Assembly (NCBI GenBank): GCA_902539445.1
Contig: CACBIY010000008.1
Coordinates: 1 to 36,440, forward strand
From: an uncultured Pelagibacteraceae bacterium
GTDB taxonomy: Bacteria; Pseudomonadota; Alphaproteobacteria; Pelagibacterales; Pelagibacteraceae
Direction: 5' to 3'
Length of the DNA: 36,440 nucleotides
In this document: piece by piece, positions 24,156 through 33,809 of the stretch
Position numbering within the stretch: the stretch's first letter is position 1
Layout of the letters: the number at the start of each line of letters is the position of its first letter
The notes under the pieces: model-generated
What the model was told of the DNA's origin: nothing
The model's input: the letters and a program-made list of their open reading frames with translations, nothing else
Database searches by the model: none
Made by a program: the position numbers and the translations under genes

Positions 24156-25631
24156 TTATAATTTTTTCTTTAAGATCTCATTTATTAATTGAGGGTTAGC
24201 TTTTCCGCCTGATGCCTTCATTGCTTGACCAACAAAAAAACCAAATAATTTTTCTTTACCTTGTTTATATTCAATGGCTTTTTCTCTATTATCATTAATT
24301 ATTTTGTCAATTAATGCCTCTAAAGCTTTTGGATCACTTTGTTGTTTTAATCCTTTTTCCTCCACAATCTTTTGTGGATCTTTATCACCATCTATCATCA
24401 ATTCAAAAACAGTTTTTGCTATCTTTCCTGAGATAGTTCCATTCTTAATAAGATTTATCAAAATAGCGAAATTCTTAGCACTCACTGGACTTTGAGAAAT
24501 TTCTAAACCTTTGCTATTTAAAACAGCAAATAGTTCTCCTGTAATCCAATTGACTGCCAACTTAATATCTTTGTTTTTACCCATTTTAGCTACAACCTCT
24601 TCAAAGTATTTCGCAGTATCAATATCAGACACTAAAATATTGGCTTCATAAGAAGACAATTTAAACTCTTCAATAAATCTTTTCTTTTTATCATCTGGAA
24701 GTTCTGGAATATCATTTTTAAGTTCTTCAATAAATTTTTCCGAAACCTCCAAAGGTAATAAATCAGGATCCGGAAAATATCTATAATCATGAGCGTCTTC
24801 TTTTGATCTCATTGACCTTGTCTCATTTTTCTTCGTATCAAAAAGCCTTGTTTCTTGATCAATAGTTTTGCCCTCTTCTATTAAATCAACTTGCCTATTA
24901 GCCTCATATTCTATCGCCATTTGCATAAACTTAATTGAATTAACATTTTTAATTTCACATCGAGTACCGAATTCCTTTGAGCCTTTTGGTCTTACAGAAA
25001 CGTTCACATCAGCTCTTAAAGAGCCCTCTTGCATATTTCCATCACAAGTTCCTAAATATCTCATTATAGATCGTAATTTTTTAATGTAAGCATTAACCTC
25101 ATCTGGAGATCTTAGATCAGGCTTGCTCACTATTTCCATTAAAGCTACCCCTGATCTGTTTAAATCAACAAAGGTATTTTGTGGGTCAAGATCATGTATA
25201 CTTTTTCCAGCATCTTGTTCTAGGTGTAATCTTTCTATACCAACTTCTTTTTGACCATTAGGCATATCCAAAATAACTTTACCCTCGCCTACTATTGGAT
25301 CTTTAAATTGTGATATTTGATATCCTTGAGGTAAATCAGCATAAAAATAATTTTTTCTATCAAATACTGAACGTTTATTAATTTTTGCATTAAGGCCAAT
25401 GCCGGTTTTAATTGCCTGTTTAATACAAAATTCATTTATTACTGGTAACATTCCTGGAAATGCAGCATCAACTAAACTAACCTGTGTATTAGGTTCTGCT
25501 CCAAATTTAGTTGCTGAGGTAGAAAATAATTTAGACTCAGATAAAACTTGAGCATGAACTTCTAAACCAATTACTACCTCATACTGATTGTCTTTTCGAT
25601 TGATCAAATATTCTGAATCTTTTTCACTCAT
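24156..25631 (-). CDS. gatB: Aspartyl/glutamyl-tRNA amidotransferase subunit B
   Basis: A 491-residue subunit that binds the misacylated tRNA and phosphorylates its side chain in the GatCAB complex. Motifs: [11 protein letters not shown] at the N terminus, [29 protein letters not shown], and the C-terminal YqeY-like tail ([14 protein letters not shown]). I start it at the ATG at 25631: GGTGG lies 6 bases upstream and it gives an ATGA overlap with gatA. The TTG four codons earlier is weaker. Subunit order C-A-B is standard. Confidence 0.97.
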   Translation of the reverse strand: MSEKDSEYLINRKDNQYEVVIGLEVHAQVLSESKLFSTSATKFGAEPNTQVSLVDAAFPGMLPVINEFCIKQAIKTGIGLNAKINKRSVFDRKNYFYADLPQGYQISQFKDPIVGEGKVILDMPNGQKEVGIERLHLEQDAGKSIHDLDPQNTFVDLNRSGVALMEIVSKPDLRSPDEVNAYIKKLRSIMRYLGTCDGNMQEGSLRADVNVSVRPKGSKEFGTRCEIKNVNSIKFMQMAIEYEANRQVDLIEEGKTIDQETRLFDTKKNETRSMRSKEDAHDYRYFPDPDLLPLEVSEKFIEELKNDIPELPDDKKKRFIEEFKLSSYEANILVSDIDTAKYFEEVVAKMGKNKDIKLAVNWITGELFAVLNSKGLEISQSPVSAKNFAILINLIKNGTISGKIAKTVFELMIDGDKDPQKIVEEKGLKQQSDPKALEALIDKIINDNREKAIEYKQGKEKLFGFFVGQAMKASGGKANPQLINEILKKKL

Positions 25632-27085
25632 TTTATCCACCAATCAGTAATTTTGTTTTTAAAGTTGATCTTTTCTTCCATAGCATAAGCTATATTTAAT
25701 ATATTTTGTTCATCAAAAGCTTTGCCAATAATTTGTAAACCTAAAGGATAACCTTTTGAGTCATGTCCTGCAGGTATTGAGATACCTGGAAGTCCGGCTA
25801 AGTTAACAGGCACTGTAAATATATCATTAAGATACATTGAAACTGGGTCATTCGTTTTTTCACCTATTTTGAATGCTGAGCTAGGTGTTGATGGAGTTAA
25901 AATTGCATCAACTTTTTTATAAGCCTCATCAAAATCATTTTTGATAAGTTTCCTTACTTTTTGAGCTTTAAGATAATACGCATCGTAATACCCAGAAGAC
26001 AAAACATAAGTTCCAATCATAATTCTTCTTTGAACTTCAGCTCCAAAACCTTCTGATCTAGTTTTTTCGTACATATCGATTAAATTTTCACCTTTTGCTC
26101 TAAATCCATACTTTACACCATCATATCTTGCTAAGTTTGATGAAGCCTCTGCTGGAGCAACTATATAATATGTTGGTAAGGCATAACTTGTATTTGGGAG
26201 AGAAATATCAATAGTTTCAGCACCACAATCTTTAATATATTGAATACCTTTTTGCCAGAGATCTTCAATTTCTTTTGGCATACCGTCGACTCTATATTCT
26301 TTTGGTATTCCAATTTTTTTTCCTTTTATGTTATTTGTAAGTTCTTTGCTGTAATGATTTCTTTTAAATTCTATTGAAGTAGAGTCTTTAGGATCATAAG
26401 AACTAATCACTTCTTGTAATAAAGCGCAATCTTTGACATTTTGTGCCATTGGTCCTGCTTGATCCAATGATGAAGCAAAAGCAACTATTCCATATCTTGA
26501 ACAACTTCCGTATGTAGGTTTCAATCCAACAATTCCAGTAAAAGAAGCTGGTTGTCTAATTGATCCACCAGTATCAGTACCAATTGTAACAGGAGTTAAT
26601 TGTCCAGCTACAGCTGAAGCTGAACCACCAGATGATCCACCTGGAACTAAATTTTTATCAATAGGACTTTGAACATTGCCAAAAAAACTTGTTTCATTTG
26701 AAGAACCCATCGCAAACTCATCACAGTTTAACTTACCTAAAAGTATTGCACCTTCATTCCAAATATTTTCTGTTACAGTTGACTCATAAGTTGGAACAAA
26801 ATTATTCAAAATTTTACTACCAGCAGTTGTTTTAATGTCTTTTGTGCAAAATAAATCCTTAACTGCCATTGGTATACCTGGCAGTTTTAAATCAAGATTA
26901 GGTTTTTGATCAAATTTTTTTGCTTTATCTAGAGCTGATGTAAAATCATTTGTAATATAAGCATTCAATTCCATTGACTTTTCAGATCTATCAATAAATG
27001 CTTTTGTTACATCTGTTGAGGAAAGTTTTTTATTTTTAATATTTTCAACTAACTCTGTTAAAGATTGTTTTGTTATATCTGACAT
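25628..27085 (-). CDS. gatA: Aspartyl/glutamyl-tRNA amidotransferase subunit A
   Basis: A 485-residue amidase-signature protein that frees ammonia from glutamine. The Ser-cisSer-Lys triad region is visible: [17 protein letters not shown] (Lys), [13 protein letters not shown], and [17 protein letters not shown] (catalytic Ser). It overlaps gatC by one base (TAATG) and gatB by four. Together GatCAB makes Gln-tRNA and/or Asn-tRNA by transamidation, which is required if glnS or asnS is absent, as is likely in this lineage (inference). Confidence 0.97.
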   Translation of the reverse strand: MSDITKQSLTELVENIKNKKLSSTDVTKAFIDRSEKSMELNAYITNDFTSALDKAKKFDQKPNLDLKLPGIPMAVKDLFCTKDIKTTAGSKILNNFVPTYESTVTENIWNEGAILLGKLNCDEFAMGSSNETSFFGNVQSPIDKNLVPGGSSGGSASAVAGQLTPVTIGTDTGGSIRQPASFTGIVGLKPTYGSCSRYGIVAFASSLDQAGPMAQNVKDCALLQEVISSYDPKDSTSIEFKRNHYSKELTNNIKGKKIGIPKEYRVDGMPKEIEDLWQKGIQYIKDCGAETIDISLPNTSYALPTYYIVAPAEASSNLARYDGVKYGFRAKGENLIDMYEKTRSEGFGAEVQRRIMIGTYVLSSGYYDAYYLKAQKVRKLIKNDFDEAYKKVDAILTPSTPSSAFKIGEKTNDPVSMYLNDIFTVPVNLAGLPGISIPAGHDSKGYPLGLQIIGKAFDEQNILNIAYAMEEKINFKNKITDWWIK

Positions 27086-27372
27086 TATTCAATCACCTTA
27101 GGTACTACAAAATAATCCTCATTATCCTGTGGAGAATTTTTTATAATTTGTTCTCTGATATTTTTACTTTTTACTTCATCAGATCTTAATTTTAAGGTCG
27201 TTTCAGCAATAGAAGTTAATGGTTCTATATTGTCAGTTTTTAATTCATTAAGTTTTTCAATAAAATCAAAAATAGAATTTAAATCACCAGCTAATTTTTT
27301 AGCTCTTTGCTCATCAACTGAAATTCTTGCCAATTTAGATATATGTTTTATTGTTTTAAGATCTATACTCAT
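27085..27372 (-). CDS. gatC: Aspartyl/glutamyl-tRNA amidotransferase subunit C
   Basis: A 95-residue small subunit that wraps around and stabilises GatA. The typical start is MSIDLKTIKHISKLARISV, followed by LNSIFDFIEKLNELKTDN and the end LRSDEV. It is the first gene of the minus-strand run gatC-gatA-gatB-methyltransferase-trhO-MATE-nuclease. Its ATG faces ruvX across 50 bases, which must hold the operon promoter. Confidence 0.95.
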   Translation of the reverse strand: MSIDLKTIKHISKLARISVDEQRAKKLAGDLNSIFDFIEKLNELKTDNIEPLTSIAETTLKLRSDEVKSKNIREQIIKNSPQDNEDYFVVPKVIE

Positions 27373-27422
27373 ATGCTATTTAAATATGACGCAAAGTATC
27401 ACTTAAGTTTAAAATATACAAT
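27373..27422. promoter_or_regulatory. Divergent promoter region, gatCAB operon / ruvX-pyrB operon
   Basis: Fifty bases separate divergent starts of two multi-gene operons. On the minus strand TTGTAT followed 17 bases later by TACTTT is a weak -35/-10 pair for gatC. On the plus strand TATACA at 27415-27420 lies too close to the ruvX ATG to drive that start with a leader. Assignment rests on gene orientation. Confidence 0.3.
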
Positions 27423-27878
27423 ATGATCACTTTAGAGGAATTTAAAAAAAAACACTCAGATAAGTGTAGATTGATAGGTTTAGACCTTGGATCTAAAAGA
27501 ATTGGTGTGTCAATCTGTGATGACAAACAATTAATAGCCACCCCGTTAAAAACAATAAATAGGAATTCACTTAAAGATCTTGTTGATGAGCTCAGATTAA
27601 TAATTAATGAAAATGATATAAAAGGAGTCATTGTTGGAAATCCTTTAAATATGGATGGATCCTCAGGTAGGTCAGCTCAATCAGTAAAAGATACAACTGA
27701 AAATATTGAAAAAAACTTAAATATTCCAATTTGTCTTTGGGATGAGAGACTCTCAACTGTTGGAGCTTTTAATCTGTCTAGCCAATTAGACATTAATGTG
27801 AGTAAAAGAGAAAAAAAGATAGATGAAAACGCTGCTGCTTTTATATTACAAGGAGCTTTGGATTTTTTGAATAATTAA
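27423..27878 (+). CDS. ruvX: Holliday junction resolvase-like / pre-16S rRNA nuclease RuvX (YqgF)
   Basis: A 151-residue RNase H-fold protein. Metal ligands are expected in LIGLDLGSKRIGVSI (Asp), VGNPLNMDGSSGRSA, and WDERLSTVGA (Glu), with a late DENAAAFILQGALD acidic site. YqgF family members process the 5' end of 16S rRNA and may resolve junctions. An ATG at 27423 gives about 15 residues before the fold, fitting the family. It leads the plus-strand run into pyrB, 42 bases downstream. Confidence 0.93.
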   Translation: MITLEEFKKKHSDKCRLIGLDLGSKRIGVSICDDKQLIATPLKTINRNSLKDLVDELRLIINENDIKGVIVGNPLNMDGSSGRSAQSVKDTTENIEKNLNIPICLWDERLSTVGAFNLSSQLDINVSKREKKIDENAAAFILQGALDFLNN

Positions 27879-27920
27879 TACTTGCTATTATAGAGGTTTA
27901 TAGTTATAGAGTTGGTTTTA

Positions 27921-28862
27921 ATGGCAATTAAAACAAATCAAGCTATTAAAATTTCTCAAAAACACTTACTAGGAATTCAAGATTTATCAATCAATGATGT
28001 TAATTTAATACTTGATGAAGCAAATTCATTTATAAAAGTAAATCAAAGTAAAAATAAAAAAGTTGATGTTTTAAGAGGTAAAACTCAAATTAATTTATTT
28101 TTTGAACCTTCTACTAGAACTCAAAGCTCTTTTGAATTAGCTGGTAAAAGACTTGGGGCTGATGTTATGTCAATGAATATTAGCAATTCAGCAATTAAAA
28201 AAGGTGAAACATTGATAGATACAGCAATGACACTTAATGCGATGCATCCTGATATTATTGTAATAAGACATCAAGATTCTGGAGCATGTAATTTACTTTC
28301 ACAAAAAGTAAACTGTGCAGTTCTTAATGCTGGTGATGGAAGAAGAGAGCACCCTACGCAAGCTTTATTAGATGCATTAACAATTATTACTCGTAAAAAA
28401 AAAATACAAGGATTAAAAATAGCAATCTGTGGAGATATACTTCATTCAAGAGTTGCTAGATCAAATATTTATTTACTTAGTATGTTAGGAGCAGAGGTTA
28501 ACATTGTTGCTCCAACAAATCTCATGCCAAAAGAAATTGAAAAATTTGGTGTGAATACTTTTACAGATATGAAAAAAGGATTGAAAGATTGTGATATTGT
28601 TATGATGTTGAGATTGCAAAATGAACGAATGACGAGTTCATATCTTTCATCCAATAGAGAATATTACGAATATTATGGATTAACTCCTGATAAATTAGAA
28701 CATGCCAAATCTGATGCTTTAATTATGCATCCTGGTCCAATGAATAGAGGTATAGAAATAGATACAATGCTAGCAGATGACATCAACAAAAGTGTGATTA
28801 AAGAGCAGGTTGAATTAGGCGTCGCGGTGAGGATGGCTTGTCTTAAAATATTTTGTACATAA
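27921..28862 (+). CDS. pyrB: Aspartate carbamoyltransferase catalytic subunit
   Basis: A 313-residue ATCase that forms carbamoyl-aspartate, the first committed pyrimidine step. The carbamoyl-phosphate site [16 protein letters not shown] and the [12 protein letters not shown] motif are present, and MRLQNERM occurs in the aspartate domain. I take the ATG at 27921 rather than the TTG three codons earlier. Its TAA overlaps the pyrC' ATG by one base. No pyrI regulatory subunit is seen; in this arrangement the catalytic trimer usually assembles with an inactive dihydroorotase homologue, which is the next gene. Confidence 0.96.
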   Translation: MAIKTNQAIKISQKHLLGIQDLSINDVNLILDEANSFIKVNQSKNKKVDVLRGKTQINLFFEPSTRTQSSFELAGKRLGADVMSMNISNSAIKKGETLIDTAMTLNAMHPDIIVIRHQDSGACNLLSQKVNCAVLNAGDGRREHPTQALLDALTIITRKKKIQGLKIAICGDILHSRVARSNIYLLSMLGAEVNIVAPTNLMPKEIEKFGVNTFTDMKKGLKDCDIVMMLRLQNERMTSSYLSSNREYYEYYGLTPDKLEHAKSDALIMHPGPMNRGIEIDTMLADDINKSVIKEQVELGVAVRMACLKIFCT

Positions 28863-30148
28863 TGAAAAAACAATATTTTATAAACGCAAATATAATCGAT
28901 CCTTATAACTCAATGAATGAGAATGGGGGTCTAATCATAAGTGAAGATGGAAAAATTGAAGCCATAGGAAAGAAAGTAAATATTAATAATTTACCGAGTA
29001 GAGATAAACCAATTGATTTAAAAGGTAAGTATATTTTCCCTGGATTAGTCGATATGCGAGTTTTTGTTGGTGAACCAGGCTATGAGTATAAAGAAAATTT
29101 TAGGACTCTGAGTAACGCGGCACTCTCAGGTGGTGTTACTTCTGTTGTAACAATGCCTAATACAGATCCAGTAATTGATAACGTTTCAATAGTCGATTTT
29201 CTAAAAAGAAGAGGAAGAGATAAGTCAAAGATAAATATTTTTCCATGTGCCTCCTTAACAAAAAATACTGAAGGTACAAATATGACTGAATTTGGCTTGT
29301 TACAAAATAAAGGAATAATTGCATTCACTGATGGCGTTAAAACAATTCAAAACCCAAGACTGATGTCTAGAATAATGAACTCTGCTAAAGATTTGGGTAG
29401 TTTAATAATGCAGCACGCTGAGGATTATGAGCTAGCAAAAAATGGTATGATTAACTCTGGAATAATTGCTTCAAAATTAGGTCTATCTGGTATACCTGAA
29501 ATCGCTGAGCGTATTCTGATCGAGAGAGATTTAACATTACTGGAAAAGGTTAAATGCAGATATCATATCTCTCAATTGTCATCACAAAAGTCTGTCGAAG
29601 TAATTAAATCAAGAAAAGAAATAGTAAAATTCACATGTGGTGTTTCGATTAATAACTTATCTTTAAATGAAAACGACATAGGAGATTTCAAAACATTTTT
29701 GAAATTGTCTCCACCATTAAGAAGAGAAGAAGATAGACTAGCTTTAGTACAGGGTTTAAAGGATGATTTAATTGATGTAATAGTTTCAGATCACAAACCT
29801 GAAGATGAAGAGTCAAAAAGATTAACATTTGCTCAAGCAGCAACTGGTGCGTCTGGGATAGAAACTTTGCTGTCTCTAAGTTTAGAATTATATCATAACG
29901 GATCACTCAAATTAGAGACAATTATAAAAGCATTAACATCAAACCCTGCCAAAATATTAAAGATAAATAAAGGGAATCTTTCTATTGGTAATGATGCGGA
30001 TCTTTGCATAGTAGATATAGATAAACCATGGATTGTAAAAAAAGATAAGCTTATCTCAAAATCAAAAAATACATCTATCGAGGATAAAAAACTTCAAGGC
30101 AAAGTTACAAATACATTTGTAAACGGCAAAGAATTATTTAAGCTATAG
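28862..30148 (+). CDS. pyrC': Dihydroorotase homologue lacking the HxH zinc motif (PyrC'/PyrX type)
   Basis: A 428-residue amidohydrolase-fold protein. At the place of the metal-binding DxHxH of active dihydroorotases it has D64-M-R66-V-F68 (PGLVDMRVFVGEPG), so both first-strand histidines are lost. Other family marks persist: QHAED, YHISQLSS, VSDHKPED. Such proteins are known from pseudomonads and many alphaproteobacteria as non-catalytic partners needed for ATCase assembly. The ATG at 28862 overlaps the pyrB stop; the TTG three codons earlier is less likely. A separate active dihydroorotase should exist elsewhere in the genome (inference). Confidence 0.92.
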   Translation: MKKQYFINANIIDPYNSMNENGGLIISEDGKIEAIGKKVNINNLPSRDKPIDLKGKYIFPGLVDMRVFVGEPGYEYKENFRTLSNAALSGGVTSVVTMPNTDPVIDNVSIVDFLKRRGRDKSKINIFPCASLTKNTEGTNMTEFGLLQNKGIIAFTDGVKTIQNPRLMSRIMNSAKDLGSLIMQHAEDYELAKNGMINSGIIASKLGLSGIPEIAERILIERDLTLLEKVKCRYHISQLSSQKSVEVIKSRKEIVKFTCGVSINNLSLNENDIGDFKTFLKLSPPLRREEDRLALVQGLKDDLIDVIVSDHKPEDEESKRLTFAQAATGASGIETLLSLSLELYHNGSLKLETIIKALTSNPAKILKINKGNLSIGNDADLCIVDIDKPWIVKKDKLISKSKNTSIEDKKLQGKVTNTFVNGKELFKL

Positions 30149-30149
30149 C

Positions 30150-30728
30150 ATGGATATTTTAATCATAGGTATAATTTCATATTTGATGGGTTCAATTCCA
30201 TTTGGATTGTTACTAACAAAAATTTTTTTGAAAAAAGATATAAGAGATATTGGATCTGGAAATATCGGAGCCACAAATGTGCTAAGAGCTGGTAACAAAA
30301 CAGTTGGTTACATCACATTATCTCTTGATATATTAAAATCTATAGTCCCTGTAATATTTGTTAAAATTTATTACACAGATTACTTATATTTAGCATCATT
30401 ATGTGCATTTATAGGTCATGTATTTCCTGTATGGCTCAAATTTAAAGGAGGGAAAGGTGTTGCAACATATGTTGGTATTCTATTTGCTATAAATATTTAT
30501 TTCGGAATTATTTTTGCTTTATCTTGGTTTGTAATTTTTGCTATATCAAAATTTTCATCTTTATCTTCATTAATTGCTTCTGTATCAATTCCTGTTTATT
30601 TACTGGTCACGGGTCAATTTCAAGATATATTTTTTTTTATAATCATGTTTGTGTTAATATTTTTTACCCATCGAGAAAATATTAAAAGATTGAAAAATAA
30701 AGAAGAAACTAAGACAAAAATTTATTAA
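30150..30728 (+). CDS. plsY: Acyl-phosphate glycerol-3-phosphate acyltransferase
   Basis: A 192-residue membrane enzyme with about five transmembrane segments that acylates glycerol-3-phosphate using acyl-phosphate, the first step of phospholipid synthesis. Three family motifs are clear: GSIPFGLL near residue 14, IGSGNIGATNVLRAG (37-51), and KFKGGKGVATYVG around residue 100. It begins 1 base after pyrC'. In relatives dprA often follows; here topA follows after 36 bases. Confidence 0.96.
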   Translation: MDILIIGIISYLMGSIPFGLLLTKIFLKKDIRDIGSGNIGATNVLRAGNKTVGYITLSLDILKSIVPVIFVKIYYTDYLYLASLCAFIGHVFPVWLKFKGGKGVATYVGILFAINIYFGIIFALSWFVIFAISKFSSLSSLIASVSIPVYLLVTGQFQDIFFFIIMFVLIFFTHRENIKRLKNKEETKTKIY

Positions 30729-30764
30729 TTTGACTATCTAACTCTTTTAGGTAGTTTGTCATTT

Positions 30765-33344
30765 ATGAACTTGGTCATTGTAGAAAGTCCAGCTAAAGCC
30801 AAAACTATCAATAAATATTTAGGTGATAATTATAAAGTATTAGCTAGTTATGGGCATATTAGAGATTTACCTTCTAAGAATGGTTCTGTTGATCCAGATC
30901 AAGATTTTAAGATGGAATGGGAGATCGATAGCTTTTCAAAAAAATATCTTAAAGAAATTACTGACGCAGCCAAAGACTCCTCAAAAATTATATTAGCTAC
31001 CGATCCTGATCGTGAAGGAGAAGCAATAGCTTGGCATGTAAAAGAGTATCTAAATGAAAAAAAACTTCTTAAAGATAAAGAAATAGAAAGAGTTGTTTTT
31101 AACGAAATTACAAAAAAAGCAGTAATTCATGGAATTGAAAATCCAAGACAAATTGAACCGCTTTTAGTTGATGCTTACATGGCTCGAAGAGCCTTAGATT
31201 ACTTGGTTGGCTTTAATATTTCACCAATATTATGGACAAAACTTCCAGGCTCGAAATCGGCAGGAAGAGTTCAATCAGTAGCTTTAAAATTGATAACTGA
31301 AAGAGAACATGAAATTGAATCCTTTAAACCAGAAGAATTTTGGACTTTAAGTGTCAAATTTAAAGATGAAAAAGATCAAAATATCCTTGCAAGTATTACT
31401 CAACTAGAGAATAACAAAATTGAAAAATTCTCTTTTAGAAATAAAGATGAGATAAATAAAGCTATATCAAGTATCAATCAAAAAAAATTTAGTATTACTG
31501 ATATATCAAGTAAAGTGGTAAATCGTAATCCATCAGGACCATTTACTACATCAACTCTTCAACAAACAGCTTCAAGTCGATTAGGGTTTGGTGCATCAAG
31601 AACTATGCAAATTGCCCAAAAGCTTTACCAAGGAGTCGAAATTGAAGGAGAAACAATAGGTTTGATAACATATATGAGAACAGATGGCACTAATTTGTCA
31701 AAAGATGCTGTTGCGGCTTTTAGAGATTATATCAAAAAAGAAATCGGTAATGAATATTTACCTGAAAGTGCCTTAAATTATTCTGGTAAAAAGGCAAAAA
31801 ATGCACAAGAGGCACATGAAGCAATAAGACCCACAGATGTTATTAGAACTCCCCAAAGTGTAAAAAAGTATTTAAGCACAGATCAAAATAAACTTTATGA
31901 TTTAATATGGAGTAGAGCTTTATCTTCTCAAATGCAATCTGCTAAATTTGATAGAAATACTATAACGATTACATCAAATAACAATGATACAGTATGCAAA
32001 GCAAGTGGATCAGTTCTCAAATTTGATGGATTTTTAAAGATATATAATAATCAGGGTAAGGACGATGATGAAAACATTCTACCATCTGTATCTAAAGGAC
32101 TTGTAAATATTGAGTCCTTAATAGATGAACAACATTTTACACAACCCCCTCCAAGATATTCTGAGGCTAGCTTAGTAAAAAAACTAGAGGAATTAGGAAT
32201 AGGAAGACCCTCTACTTACGCAAGTATAATTTCTACAATAGCAAATAGAGGTTACGCAGAGATATTGAATAAAAGATTTTTTCCTACAGATAGAGGAAAA
32301 CTTATTTCAGCTTTTCTGGAAAAACTGTTTTCAAAATATGTGGATTATAACTTTACTGCTGGTTTAGAGGATCAATTAGACGAGATTACAACTGGTAAAG
32401 AAAGCTGGATAAAAGTTTTGGAATTGTTCTGGAAAGACTTCAATAACAATGTGGCTGAAGTAAAGGAAAAAAGAACAAGAGAGGTCTTAGATCTTTTAAA
32501 TGATAGTTTAGGAGATTTGGTTTTTGATAAAGATGATAAAGGAAATATTGTAAGAAAATGTCAATTATGTAATTCAGGGACACTTAGCTTAAAAAATAGC
32601 TTTAGAGGCGGTGCATTTATTGGTTGTTCTAATTACCCTGAATGTAAATTTACAAGACCTTTATCTAAAGCTAAAGCAGCAGCCCAAGCTCAGTTAGCTG
32701 AACCAAAATTTATTGGAAAACACGAAAACGGCAATGATATTTATCTTAAAAACGGAAGATTCGGTCCTTATCTTCAATATGAAAAAATTCCTGAAGATAT
32801 AGAAATTGAAAAAACACCAAAGAAAAAAAGGAAAATAAAAAAACTTAAATCAGATGTAAATGAACTTTTAAAAAATGTTTCTATCCCAAAAGGTTTGGCT
32901 TTAGAAAGTATTGATCTAGAAAAAGCACAATTTTTATGCTCACTACCAAAATCTCTAGGAACAAATCCTGATAATCAAAAAGAAATTACTTTAAATACTG
33001 GAAGATTTGGGCCTTACCTAAAATGTGAAAATAAATCAGCTCGAATAGAAAATATTGAAGAAATTTTCTCTATTGGTTTAAATAGAGCCATAACTTTAAT
33101 TGCTGAGGCTAAACCAGGAAGAATGTCTTCTTCGATGATCAAAGATTTAGGTGAACACCCTGAGGATAAAAAACCAGTCAGAATTATGAAGGGACAATAC
33201 GGACCTTATATAAAGTATAAATCTCTAAATGCGACAATACCGGAGGAAAAGGATCCAACAGAACTTACAATGGAAGAAGCATTAATATTGATTGAGAAAA
33301 GAAAAGAATACGATAAAACAAAAAAGAAAAAAAAGAAAAAATGA
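30765..33344 (+). CDS. topA: DNA topoisomerase I
   Basis: An 859-residue type IA topoisomerase that relaxes negative supercoils. The Toprim domain opens with MNLVIVESPAKAKTINKYLG and has ATDPDREGEAIAWHV. The active tyrosine is Y303 in ITYMRTDGTNLS. A single four-cysteine zinc finger (CQLCNSG ... IGCSNYPECKF) is followed by three C-terminal repeats marked NGRFGPYLQYE, TGRFGPYLKCE and KGQYGPYIKYK. The tail is seven lysines encoded by an A-rich run with two A_AAA_AAG heptamers. The ATG at 30765 matches the family start; a TTG three codons earlier is an alternative. The stop overlaps the next gene as ATGA. Confidence 0.97.
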   Translation: MNLVIVESPAKAKTINKYLGDNYKVLASYGHIRDLPSKNGSVDPDQDFKMEWEIDSFSKKYLKEITDAAKDSSKIILATDPDREGEAIAWHVKEYLNEKKLLKDKEIERVVFNEITKKAVIHGIENPRQIEPLLVDAYMARRALDYLVGFNISPILWTKLPGSKSAGRVQSVALKLITEREHEIESFKPEEFWTLSVKFKDEKDQNILASITQLENNKIEKFSFRNKDEINKAISSINQKKFSITDISSKVVNRNPSGPFTTSTLQQTASSRLGFGASRTMQIAQKLYQGVEIEGETIGLITYMRTDGTNLSKDAVAAFRDYIKKEIGNEYLPESALNYSGKKAKNAQEAHEAIRPTDVIRTPQSVKKYLSTDQNKLYDLIWSRALSSQMQSAKFDRNTITITSNNNDTVCKASGSVLKFDGFLKIYNNQGKDDDENILPSVSKGLVNIESLIDEQHFTQPPPRYSEASLVKKLEELGIGRPSTYASIISTIANRGYAEILNKRFFPTDRGKLISAFLEKLFSKYVDYNFTAGLEDQLDEITTGKESWIKVLELFWKDFNNNVAEVKEKRTREVLDLLNDSLGDLVFDKDDKGNIVRKCQLCNSGTLSLKNSFRGGAFIGCSNYPECKFTRPLSKAKAAAQAQLAEPKFIGKHENGNDIYLKNGRFGPYLQYEKIPEDIEIEKTPKKKRKIKKLKSDVNELLKNVSIPKGLALESIDLEKAQFLCSLPKSLGTNPDNQKEITLNTGRFGPYLKCENKSARIENIEEIFSIGLNRAITLIAEAKPGRMSSSMIKDLGEHPEDKKPVRIMKGQYGPYIKYKSLNATIPEEKDPTELTMEEALILIEKRKEYDKTKKKKKKK
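33320..33335 (+). other. Two in-frame A_AAA_AAG slippery heptamers at the end of topA
   Basis: Heptamers at 33320-33326 and 33329-33335 are both in the topA zero frame in the X_XXY_YYZ phase used for -1 frameshifting (as in dnaX). After a -1 slip there is no stop: reading passes GAA AAA and enters the ATG of the next gene in its own frame. No strong downstream stem is visible. Whether ribosomes actually shift here is unknown. Confidence 0.4.
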
Positions 33345-33802
33345 ATTATCAAAAAAATTTAGAAAAACTTGGTTTAAAACTTCCTGATGCTAAAGCACCT
33401 GTAGGAAATTATGTTGCCACTAAAATAATAGGAAAGCTGTTATTCGTGTCAGGACAAATTTCAATTGATGAAAAAGGTGAACTAATAAAAGGAAAAGTTG
33501 GAAAAGATTTAGATGTTGACTCTGGATATAATGCAGCAAAAAGATGTGCTTTAAGTATTATTTCTCAAATAATGAAGGCATCTGATAATGATCTAACAAA
33601 GATCAAATCTTGTATTAAACTAACTGGTTTTGTTAATTCTACTGATAATTTTCAGGATCAACCTAAAGTAATAAATGGTGCATCTGATTTAATCGCATCC
33701 GTTTTTGGAGATGCAGGAATGCACACAAGGGCAGCTGTGAGTGTTAATAGTCTTCCCTTGGGTGTTGCTGTTGAAGTTGATGCTATATTTGAGCTAAATT
33801 AA
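33341..33802 (+). CDS. RidA/YjgF-family protein
   Basis: A 153-residue protein of the YjgF/RidA superfamily, in the longer branch (PF14588-like) often labelled endoribonuclease L-PSP. Family marks are LLFVSGQISIDEKGEL, AAKRCALSIISQI, and the conserved HTRAAVSVNSLPLGVAVEVDAIF with its arginine. RidA proteins hydrolyse reactive enamine/imine intermediates from PLP enzymes; the role of this branch is not settled. Its ATG overlaps the topA stop (ATGA) and topA's lysine tail precedes it. Convergent ugd ends 4 bases beyond. Confidence 0.9.
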   Translation: MNYQKNLEKLGLKLPDAKAPVGNYVATKIIGKLLFVSGQISIDEKGELIKGKVGKDLDVDSGYNAAKRCALSIISQIMKASDNDLTKIKSCIKLTGFVNSTDNFQDQPKVINGASDLIASVFGDAGMHTRAAVSVNSLPLGVAVEVDAIFELN

Positions 33803-33809
33803 AAATTTA
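33795..33809. terminator. Short AT palindrome over the ridA-like/ugd convergent stops
   Basis: TAAATT at 33795-33800 and AATTTA at 33804-33809 form a 6-bp stem with a 3-base loop and include both stop codons. It is the only secondary structure at this convergent junction. It is too weak for a firm terminator call and may partly follow from two facing TAA stops. Confidence 0.2.
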
